Origin: Harmothoe impar
Taxonomy: Eukaryota; Annelida; Polychaeta; Phyllodocida; Polynoidae
Length of the DNA stretch: 64,000 nt
Assembly (NCBI GenBank): GCA_947462335.1
Contig: OX381714.1
Span: 55,969,800 to 56,033,799 of the forward strand
Reading direction: 5' to 3'
A program made the translations under genes and the position numbers. Shown in pieces: positions 1 through 10,900 of this stretch. Every line of letters begins with the position of its first letter. Position 1 is the first letter of the stretch. The notes beneath the pieces are model-generated. The model saw nothing but the letters and a program-made list of their open reading frames with translations. It made no database searches and was not told the DNA's origin.

Positions 1-832
1 TTAAAGATAAGCATGTATTAGTTTGATACGATTTTATTCATCATATTTATCTTTATGATATCCGATAAAGTCGCTACTGTGAGTTGAATTAATTCGATGA
101 ACATTTTGTCTGGAGTTATAATGATATTTTGTAAATGTGTATATGTGGGTCCGACCAATATGTCATTCTGATTGGCTGGAGTATTGACGGATGAACTCAC
201 CAGGTGGCCCCACTCTCACCTGTTGTACCTGTTGTACAAATTGGTAATTCAATTCAATTCAGTTTTAAAAATGTATTTGCTTAAAAGCAATTCAATATAC
301 CTTCAAAACAGTTATATAATATATACACATAATTGATATAGATCTTCCATTTCCAGTATACACTCTACACGCCATTTCTTTACATTCAATGAAATCTAAA
401 AAAGGCTGGTGTCAAGACTCGAGAGTCTGCTTTCGTAGACCACCTTTAAATAATCCTATATGATTTAAACCATATATAGATAGTATATGATAGGTAAGCA
501 CTGCTTGTGTTTAAATATATGTAATAATAAGAATCACAATAAAATATCATATTTTACAATTCACACATTAACTCATTATTTTATAAAGTTTTAATAAAAG
601 TATTCCCTTAGGGAGAACTTAATAAAACCTCGCATATAAGCCTAACTTGCGTATAAGCTGCACCCCGACTTTAGGGCGATCCTATAAGCTGCACCTGCGA
701 TTTGGTTATGGTAACTTTTATACTCACAGTAGGAGAGTATGCTCAATTGATCGCATCCACATACAGCCACATATTATGTAAAATACAGTCAGGCCATTTC
801 TTTTGTTCTCTCAGCCAACTGTGGTGTAAAAT
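1..832. other. AT-rich intergenic DNA, no gene recognised
   Basis: I see no exon-like open stretch here. The segment around 620-700 carries the words 'cctcgcatataagcctaacttgc' split by short spacers, which recur in inverted-repeat elements at 13856-13945 and 54500-54709, so it is probably a decayed copy of that family. The terminal exon expected for the P450 gene that starts to the right was looked for on the minus strand and not found. Confidence 0.5.
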
Positions 833-1395
833 AGGCCACTCCAAATGATATACTTGTCTCTCATCACCGCGCGCATCATCAAAATCGTCTTTGGGATTTA
901 TTTATTTTTGCAACTTTTATGGAAAAATACGACAGAATTGGACAAATATGAACATATGTGGTATCAAATTAAAGCTTAGAGTGCCGCAAATGTAGTGAAA
1001 TATGTGGATTTACAACTTTGCAAATTCTTTAGCTTTAAATCATCAAAGTGTTAATTTTGTTCTCCGAGAGTCTACATAACCCTATGCAATATGGGCCTCA
1101 GAAAAAAAAGCAAAAAAAAGCGCCCTCGTCATATTTCACACCACATGGCTTAAGCCCAAAATCCACGGCGGCAGGAAGCTGCGTTAAAATGGTATCGCCC
1201 CTCTGTCGCCACTATTTCGCCGCCATTTCGCCCTGCCGCCCCTTTTTCGCGCCTGTGCTGCCAAAGTCCACTGCGTTACAGGGGCGAAATCAGCGCGGCA
1301 GGGCGAAATATAGTGGCGACAGAGGGGCGATACCGTTTTAACGCAGCGTCCTGCCGCCGTGGATTTTGGGCTATAGTGATAATATGGAGTGGCCT
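833..1395. mobile_element. MITE family A, copy 1, interrupted by a family B MITE
   Basis: The left end reads 'aggccactc' followed by 'ctcatcaccgcgcgcatcat', and the right end reads 'gagtggcct'. These match the ends of the copies at 5764-6002 and 27713-28086, and the interior shares 'agtatcaaattaaagctt'-like and 'cgccctcgtcatattt'-like words with them. A family B element at 1153-1372 is nested inside, so this copy is older than that insertion. There is no coding capacity; it was presumably mobilised in trans. Confidence 0.7.
1153..1372. mobile_element. MITE family B, copy 1 (GC-rich, long inverted repeats)
   Basis: The element starts 'agcccaaaatccacggcg' and ends with its reverse complement 'cgccgtggattttgggct'. 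The inverted repeats continue through 'ctgcgttaaaa' and 'ggtatcgcccctctgtcgcc', so almost the whole 220 bp folds on itself. It is nested in the family A element. The flanking triplets are TTA and ATA, close to but not a perfect duplication. Confidence 0.8.
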
Positions 1396-1420
1396 TACCA
1401 TCAGTCTACTACCAGCCTAA

Positions 1421-1643
1421 AGCCCAAAATCCACGGCGACAAGAACCTGCGTTAAAACAGTATCACCCCTCTGTCGCCACTATTTCGCCGCCATTTCACC
1501 CTGCCGCGCCGATTTCGTCCCTGTAACGGCTTTGGCGGCACAGGAGCGAAAAAGGCGCAGCACCGTGAAATGGCTGCGAAATAGTGGCGGCAGAGGGGCG
1601 ATACCGTTTTAACGCAGGTTCTTGTCGCTGTGGATTTTGGGCT
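1421..1643. mobile_element. MITE family B, copy 2, with TAA target duplication
   Basis: This is a second copy of the element at 1153-1372, only 48 bp away, with the same termini and 'ctgcgttaaaa' blocks. It is flanked on both sides by TAA. A 3-bp TWA-type duplication is typical of PIF/Harbinger elements (family knowledge); assignment to that superfamily is an inference since no transposase is present. Confidence 0.8.
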
Positions 1644-1828
1644 TAAGGTGTATTCCGGCACTATTCCCGGGGTTCCACCTTGAGGTGCAGCCCACCATCA
1701 GACTTTATCAGACTAGCACTCTGGTCAAACACAATAGGAATCTGAAATAAATAAAAGATGTAAAAGAATTAGACTTCAGATTGGAGGATTCATTTAACAA
1801 CAGACCTACAGATATTTAATAAAGATGC

Positions 1829-2588
1829 TACCGTAAATTCCCGCGTATAACCCGGACCTCGCGTATAAGGCCAAATAAAAAAAGTTTTGTTTCAGGTAAC
1901 ATAGGGAGAAACACTAGGGTCGGTAGGTCGGATTTTTTTTTTTTTTTTACTTTTTTTTTTTTTGATTTCCCTCTAAAATTGACCCAGAAAAGTGTAAAAA
2001 TGGGGAATTTTTTTTCCAAAATTGTGTAAACCTAAAATGACCCCAAAAATGTATAAAAACATAAAAATTCCTTCAAAATTGCATAAAAAAACGTAGGGTC
2101 GGCCCTGTTTAGATAGGGTCGGTCGGGTGACCCGAAACAAACCTTCTTTTTTTTTTGGCCTAACCCGCAAATGGGGTCTGAAAATCGCCAATTTAGTACT
2201 CTATTTATTTCATGGTGAATTAGGCACTCCCATTGACTTAACCAAGGAAGGCCGTATCTAACACCCCTCACCAAAATTGTTGATTTAACCACTGTAAAGT
2301 AGCTTTATCAGAGCAATTAAGTGGAATTTTGACAAAATTTAATATTGTTAATAGGGACATGAAATAAACACAAAGGAGCACTCATAGAGTTCCCCACTGA
2401 AGGTTATTTCACTCGGCCTCACCTCGTGAAATAACCCTCGGTGAGGAACTCTACTCGTGCACCTTTGTCTATATATCTATATAAAAACCCTTGTTTTACC
2501 CGCACCTAGACTTTGACAATATTGTTTAAACCGCATTGGAGGTTTGGTTCGCGTATAACCCGTGGTTTATACATGGGAATTTATGGTA
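1829..2588. mobile_element. MITE family C, 760 bp
   Basis: The left end is 'taccgtaaattcccgcgtat' and the right end reads back as 'taccataaattcccatgtat' on the other strand, giving imperfect inverted repeats that continue into 'aaccc'. The interior has T-rich runs, two 'agggtcggt' words and a strong hairpin at 2387-2452. There are no coding features. Confidence 0.65.
2387..2452. repeat. Hairpin-forming inverted repeat
   Basis: The two arms are 'gagttccccactgaaggtta' then 'tttcac' on the left and 'gtgaaataaccctcggtgag' then 'gaactc' on the right. They are nearly complementary over about 26 bp around a short GC-rich loop. A related 'atatttcactcg' / 'cgtgaaatac' pair occurs at 3080-3150. The function is unknown; it may be a small MITE nested in the larger element. 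Confidence 0.6.
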
Positions 2589-3194
2589 TATTAAAATATT
2601 GCTGTATTTGGCTGCAAGAAGAGCTGCCTTGAATATTCACTTCATGAGAATAAAGTCCACAATCGAGAATGGCCTTATATTTTTTTGAAATACAAGATTT
2701 CCTATGCTTAAGTACTGAGGCCTCGTATTCAATGCTTCCTCCCCCCTTCCATTGAAAATAACATGGTCATATTCAATGGGGGTGCAGATGTGCCCCCCCC
2801 CCCTCAGGTCGGAAAGTCGCCTAAATTAAGGGGTCCAGGTCGAAAAGTCGCTTTTTTGGACCCTTTAATCTATTGTCAATTTTGTCCAAAAGTTGCCAGG
2901 TCGCTTATATTATTGCCTTAGGTCGAAAGTCGCCTCCAAAACAGCCAAAGTCGCCAGGTCGCTTTTGACCCATCTGCAGCCACATTCAATGGGTTAGGAA
3001 ACGGTTGTCTACCCTTCATTGAATAGCTTCAAATCAAGAAATAAACACAAATGCCAACTTCTTTGATACAATCTCTGACATATTTCACTCGCGCGGGGAC
3101 TGGCGCTTTGTAGGATATGGCCCCAACCCACACCCGTGAAATACACCAGAGTCAGTATCAATGAGTGTGGGCATTCGTTTACGACTTTAATTAC

Positions 3195-6100
3195 CTGTGT
3201 CTTCTGGCACTTGCTGACCTTGACCTTCCTCAGCGCATGGATGATGGCGACCTTGAGCTCCTGGAGAGCGAGTCTCATACCAATGCAGTTTCTTGGTCCG
3301 TAACCAAATGGTATGAAATGGTATGGATTTCTATTCCTCTTGTTCTCTGGTGAAAACCTAATGTAAAGTAAAACCTTTTTATTCAGTGGCTTTCTTCATC
3401 AGAAACTGACTCAAGCAGAAAGTATTAATAACTGTAAAACCCAACCCTGCCATTTGAGTTAAATATTTTTGACTGTGACACAGGATTATGCATGTCCAGA
3501 TACCTCTCTGTCCTTTCAATGTTTCATAGAACATTTATTTTTCAGATATAAATTTCAGAAACTCGCCTTTAAGTTGACCGTCTTGGGAAAGAATAATGCC
3601 TAAAAGATAGATCTGCCTTAAAGCCAGCGTAATAGAAGTTTGCCCACATGCCGCAAAAAAATTAGAAAGATGAGTGAGCTATTTGACAATAAATACAGGA
3701 GAAGATATATAAATGCACCTGTCTGGGTCAAACCTGTCTGGGTTTGGCCACTTCTTGGGGTCTCGGTGAATCGCAAAGATGGGGATGTTGATCAGCAGGT
3801 CCTTTTTGATGTGCACCCCTTTAATGTTGACGTCATGATGTGCACGCCTGTTGACTCTGCAGAGAAACATGTTTCAAAGCTTGTTAAATTACAGTGTACT
3901 AGGCAGATTCTTTAGTTAGATTCTTTATATTTCTTGAAATTTGAGTCACTCATTGACTACATCTTAATGACATGATCACAAATAATGAAACAATCTTAGG
4001 AGGCTTCCAATCTTAGGAAACCCCCTTACAATATCTTGGGGCAGGATGTTAGAAATGTAGTAACAACTCAGTATACTCCCCAGTTAAACCTATTAATTCC
4101 CATATTTGTTTAAATATGACTACTGTATCTTTTTTTTATAGAAGCCTGTGGGACGAGTTACCAGGGGAAACTCAACGCTTGCCGTACAAAGACTTCGTCA
4201 GAAACATCAAACCTTGACACTCAATGGTGTGTTTCAGCACCCTAAAAGGACTATTGTGATAATGTGATATAACTGTCGATCTGTAAATAACTATGTCTGT
4301 CGTATCTCCTACCAGACATATTACTCTCATCCTTGGCTATTAAATGAAAAAGTTCCCATGTAACATTTATAGTACGCCAATAAAAATATCAACAACAACA
4401 ACATAACTCTTATAAAAGCCACACATAGACATTGGGACAATCCTAATACCCTCATTGGGTTTTATGAATCTCATACAAGCTGCATCCTCTATGTGAGAAT
4501 TTAAGGGCCTGTTACACTAGCGGCACCTGCCGCAGAACTTGCTGTGCGGCAGATTCAGCCAGTGTAACAGGGTAAAAACTTGCCGCAGCTAGCCGCAACT
4601 ACTTGCTGCAGCAAAAGCTACCAGTGTTAGCTTTTGCTGCAGAAAGCTGTGCGGCAGATGCCGGGGATGTCGCCAGTGTAACAGGCCCTTTACGGTGCAA
4701 TCTAAAGACGTGACAACAAAGAATAAGACAACCTGATAATACCTTGGGGCAGGAGGGTAGAGTCGCAGATTCTCATTCACACATTGGTCCAAGTAGTGCA
4801 TCTCATTCACGATTGTTGTATCAATGTCCTCCTGGAAGATGGAATATTTGTATTAGGGCTCTGATAAAACAACCATGCTTTTCAACACCGTTTGCAATTT
4901 AAACAGAGATTTAAAAAAAGATAAACTACTATATTTCCCCATGTATAAGCCTGGGGATGAGGTAATATAGTGTTATAAGCCTGGGCTGCAATGTCTATTC
5001 ATGAAAAATCACATTTTTAGGCCAAAACTCCAGTTCTACTTGGGGTATTCATATAATTCAGCAATCCCTATTTATCTTATCTACGTCTACAATTTTTTGA
5101 AAGACAAAGAAAGAAAGAATTTGTTAGCATATTTTTTGAAAGTAGTGAAAGAAATCTGTTGGAATAGTAGATAATTCTGGGAATTATGAAGAAATATCAC
5201 AGTGTTTTTTCAGGTATGGAACTATAAGCCTGACCCATGTATAAGCCTGCCTAATTTTGTATAAGCTCAGGCTTATACATGGAACAATACGGTATTATAA
5301 GAATGACCAATGGTGTATTTGGTATCCAATTAAAGGTGCAAATCTTAGAACCCCTCCAGCGACAGTCGGAGTGGAGTGGGGACAGGTACTCAGCCCTATA
5401 TATAAGGACGCTGGGGGGTCTAAAGTTTAAAGCATGAGTAATATAGACAGCTAGTTATAAGCCACATTTTTCCAATTAATGCATACATCAAACTCCGAGA
5501 TAGTTTCTTATATGGTAAACTTACCTTGTCACCTACAACCCGTGTTATTTCCTGCACCAGTTTGTCCTGTACGTCTGGGTGCAAAGCCATGTTGTACAAA
5601 AAGAAGCTGACAGCAGAGGCCGTCGTGTCATAACCCGCGATGAAGAACAACATCGCATTACCAAGAATCTCATCTGTAGTCAGGCCTGTGGGAGGGAAAG
5701 CATTATTCATAAACTGTTTAAATCTCAGAATTTCTGCAATTCTCTAAAATGAGAACAATTATAAGGCAACTCAAAAAAAAGTTGTTCTCATCACCGCGTG
5801 CATCATGAAAATCGTGATTCAGGGAAAACTTTTTTTTATTATTTTAGTATCAAATTAAAGCTTATACCATTAGTAATGCAAAGAGCTAGGAATAAGTTGC
5901 ATTATAAGAATTTTTACGGACCAATAAACTCTTAACTACTTAAATATGAAAATTTCTCACTGCGCGGTATTAAATGAGGAACAACTTTTTTTTGAGTGGC
6001 CTAGGGATGCATGGTGCTTATCAGGAATACTTACCTGTTCCTGTTGCTTTTCCATCTTCATCCTTGTCGTGGTCCTCATCATGAATGTTCTCGCCTTTTT

Positions 6101-7854
6101 GCGCCTTGATCATGAGCTGAAGAAAGTCAGACCTCGACTGGAAGTAAGATATTATATAAAATGCATGGGGTGCTCAGAGGTGTGGCTCACTCCCATCCAT
6201 GTGAGTAGTATAGCATCAAGTGATGTATGTATGTGAGGCTATTATATGTTCTAATCTTAGACATCACATTTATCATGGCATGTATTTTAAACTCACATTT
6301 GTCACAGCATTTTCTCCTCTTTCGGTACTATCTGCTTGGCTACTTGTACCTGTCCATTCTGCATGATCACCCAGGCCCCCTCACTCTATTTATTCCCAAT
6401 CTCCATATCTAATCCAATAATCCCATTAGGCCATTATTCCCTCCCTCCCTCCATCCCTCCCTCCCTTCCACCCTAACAACAACTTTCCCCCATCTACTCT
6501 TCTAGCTTAAAGTTTTTGTTAGACCTCACACTATAATGTATTATTAGCCACAACTGGCCGTACTTAGAGAACTCCTATGTAATCGAGATTTATTGACAGT
6601 AAATAATTCAACTCAACTAATTCCAAAAAATAACATCTATGACCAAAATACTACATAGCAATCAGCTGATTCTGTACTGAATACAATTTTCTTTTCTTTT
6701 TTTTTGAGTTTGTAAGAGTATTTATTTCACATAATATTATGATTTTCATAAATACAATTATAATACATCAATTGTACATATGATTTCAGCACACATCAAT
6801 GTACAGACTAGTCATGGTCAAGTATTTACATTCTCTAGTTGTATATACACATATGGAATTACATAATATTATGTACCAAGGGCGTGAACCTACATCGCCA
6901 AGCACATTCTTTGCGGTTGGGTGGGTATTATAGAATAAGGGTCCATCACTAGAAGTCCCCCATCTGCTTTGAGCATCGCATTCTGGCAAAAATACATGCA
7001 TTTAAATTCATTGAAAGGCCACATTATTATCATTAGGCATGATAAATACTGTTCATGGTATCTAGTATACACCAATAAATATACAACTACCGTAGTGGCT
7101 TGAATAAGCGCACCTGCGCTTATTTATTTCGATGGTACCATTTACCCTGCGCTTATTCAAGACCTGCGCTTATTCAAGATACAAAAATGGCTTAAATTTT
7201 CATTTCAATACCCTCATTCACCCTGCGCTTATTCAAGACCTGCGCTTATTTGAGACCCCTGCGCTTATTCAAGCCACTACGGTAATTATACAGCCATTTT
7301 AAGCAAAGTCCCCCCTCTGCCTTGCACCAACTTTGCTGCGAGACTGACCTCCATGGCCACAGCCCAGTGGGGGAGCAAAATATAACAGAGAACCATGCAC
7401 AGATCACCAGTTGGGTACCTATAGTAATGGACCCTTCTACTATATAATAACTGGGTCACCGGAATGCTGTAAATAGCATCAGTTGCAGCCCATGATAGAT
7501 ATAGAGAGCTACACAATACACAACTACACAATGTAGTATTACCTGCACGCACGGGATAGCTCTCCCACGTGAGAGGACAGACGTTTAGAGCGTTATCTTA
7601 ATAAGACTATTAAGACAGTCTTAATAGTCTTAACGTTATTTCCAGAACAATTCGACAGGTGGAGCCATCCTTACTTATTCTGACCTACTTACAGAGTCTG
7701 TGAGTGCATGGTATGTTGTCCGCTCATCACCTCCTGCCTCCCATATGTGGCACCACTGTAAGTTGGTAACATTGCGCGGGTAACATTGCTGTATGTATCG
7801 GGGGCTCTGCCCCCGCACCCCCTTTTTTTTTCTTTTTTTTTTTTTCTTTTTTGA

Positions 7855-7906
<52 letters not shown>

Positions 7907-10900
7907 CATATAAGTAAATACAAACCCAGACTCCCTCAGTCAATACACACCGCCATATAGGTAAAGTGGCGACTTCAGGTACTAAAGTTAAGACAAATAA
8001 GACTGTCTTAATAGTCTTATTAAGATAACGCTCTAAACGTCTGTCCTCTCACGTGGGAGAGCTATCCCGTATTTGCGTATTACCTGATCTACATCTGACT
8101 TCCTCATGTCCATTGTTTCACGGATTACAGTTGTGAAGAAGTTCATAATGTCTGGTGGAAAGAAATTGATGTCGAGCCCCATTTTGCCCAGGAACTTTGC
8201 CAGCTTAGGGAAGAAGACTGGAAATTGATAAATGTTAGACGTTCAGAATTTGAACATAATATTCGAAGTGCACATACATTGAAATCAGTCTTTGAAAATT
8301 TGGTTCTCTCACTTATCAGTCATGAATTCATAACAATAATTCTGATTACATCCATTCTGTTTATATAACATTCCTTTAGATATCCTTCTATTTACAAACT
8401 AGCCATTTTAATTAAAAAAATTGGAGGGGATGATATATCAAGGTCTCACTGTATTAGATATTGGTTATTTGTTATCAAACAACCACTTTACAATTATTCA
8501 TTAGACCGATAGAAATATGTTGAATTATATGGTTTGCAAAGGATACTCAAATTCTCAGTGATAAATCATTTTCAGGGTCATTGGAGTAATGTAAAAGTGT
8601 AGAAATCAGCTGAAACAATAATTATTTACAATGAAATAATATATCACTCACTGAGAAGTATGAACATAGGGCTGGCCGAGTTGAGTACAAAGGCCCTCCT
8701 AGCGTGGTCTACAAAGGCGTTGTTCCTGTCCTTCTGGGAGTCGACCCGGATACCAAAGGCTGTACTCGCTATCACATCCATGGTAAAGCCCCCTGCATAC
8801 CTAAAGACCAACGCAACAAGAATCAGTGACATTTTGCTTATTAATTAAAGAGCTCTGATATCATTTCTATAATCTTATTAATATCAACTAAAAAGCGTAA
8901 TCATAATCAAATTGTTTACTATGGGCACATATATTCAGACCAGAATTTCACCATTGTAATCGAAAGATTGCAAAAAAATTTGAAGCCAAGGATATATGTC
9001 CAATATATGGCACTCTAATGCATTATATCACCATGATGCATGAATGCATCCCTGCAGTCATACATCATGTCAATCTGACAGGGTTGATACATTCCCAAGA
9101 CATCTATATAATGCATCAACACAGTACTGGCAAGTTACTCGCCATTGCTGCATTAGTGCATCATGATGACAAATGTAACATGTGGTACAGTTAATTACTC
9201 TTTGACGTCCACTTCTCCGCAATCCTTGGCACACTCCAGTAGGCTATCAGCAAGGGTCTTGGCACATCGGTTTATTTCTTTATTCATCTGTAAAAACATA
9301 TACAAATGCATGTGTTCATTTTGATAATGTCATTCAAATGTTACTTTTAAGAGAAAAACTTTTTTAATGAAAAAAAGCTGACTGTTTGGCTAGAACACAA
9401 GATAGTCACAAACCTGTGATAAACCGACCATCCCCATTTGAGACGAAATATGGGTTAGGAGCTAATTTGGGGTCGATTTTTTTTTCATTTAAAGAGCGTG
9501 TGTTCATGAAGTCTATACAAATATGTGTGTAGCTTATAAAATTATTCCTTTACTTATAAATGCATTAGATATAGAAAAGACCAGGTCAGAATAGGTCGGG
9601 TGACCCGTCACTATTACAGTGAGGGGTCCCCTGAGCTGTTTTCCTCTATATATAATGCATTTGTAATCATCAGAATGGTTTAAAAAGCTACACACATATT
9701 TATATGGACATTATGAACACAAATATGTTATGTAACTGAATTATAAATATCGTCCCCAAAATCTTGAAATCAGCTGTATTATTGGAGACAGGCTTATCAA
9801 GGTAATGACTGTATTGAATCAATCACTTGCAATAAAAGATGTGATTTCGTGCGACATCCTTACCCTTTTCAGCTTGCCGGTGGTGAAGGTGGGTGTCATC
9901 TCATTTCTGACGTGTTTCCAGTGAGCGTCCTCCAGGCTAAACAGCATGCCATCACTGACTGGATTACCCGACACTATATTCTGTATAAGTGGGAATGTAG
10001 AAGACAATATGTAATTGTAAAGTCAATCTGAAAACGGGACAAGGTGTTATATGAACCTGGGTATTTTGAAGGCAAACCTAATTGTGGAAACAAAGAAATT
10101 ATCAAAGAAATTATACCTACAAATATGACAATATTAGCAGTGTGCCAACTCTCTGGTTAGGGCATAAAAGGGTTTCTTGGATCAAAAAGAGAAATCTACT
10201 AAATTTTTAAATCAGAAAATAATTAAGGTTTTCTACATGTTAAATTATCTTTAAAACTAAAGTTGATAGCATTACAGGGAGGAGTAGGACACAAGACAAC
10301 TCTAAATAAAAACAACTATATATTATATTTCCTTACTTGTCTGTTGGGGAAGGTTGAGAACTGTTTGACCATAATGTCAGACAGCATTTCCTCATCGTAC
10401 ACAACCAATGCGGGTTCACTGCCCAGGAACTCCCTGACCCAGAGGGAAACACAGAAGGAATAAACAGTTAATAATAAGCCAACTTAAGGTTGTTTTTTAA
10501 ATCCTGTCTTGTATAAAGGAAATTGAAGAGTGCCGAGAAGATTATTGTGATATTTAATGGGGTGTTATGTATTCCATGCACAATGTAGAGAATGATCAAA
10601 GTGCTATCTTTTTCCTATCCACATCTAAGAATAGGTTCATGCTGGCACATGTATTTATTGATTATAACTCACCCGTAGCATGGCCTGTCCCCATAGTGCT
10701 TGAAGTTGTCAAGGTCGACATCCGCCAACGACTTCAAAGTACAACACATGTTCAATCAATGTAGCGTTTTATTTTTCATTTTCACTACCGTATTCGACGT
10801 AATAAGTGCATAGTGCTCTTAGCAAAAAATCATAAACACATAGTAGTTCAGTAATTTAGTTAGATCGTCCCAAAATAGGGTGTGTGTGCTTATTACATTA

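Noticed and set aside
18..200. 60-codon minus-strand frame as the P450 terminal exon
   Set aside because: No acceptor in the right phase and no resemblance to the expected C-terminal strand pair and stop.
7675..7923. Minus-strand frames of Ile-Tyr repeats followed by Lys runs
   Set aside because: They translate the (TA)n microsatellite and pyrimidine tract of a MITE.
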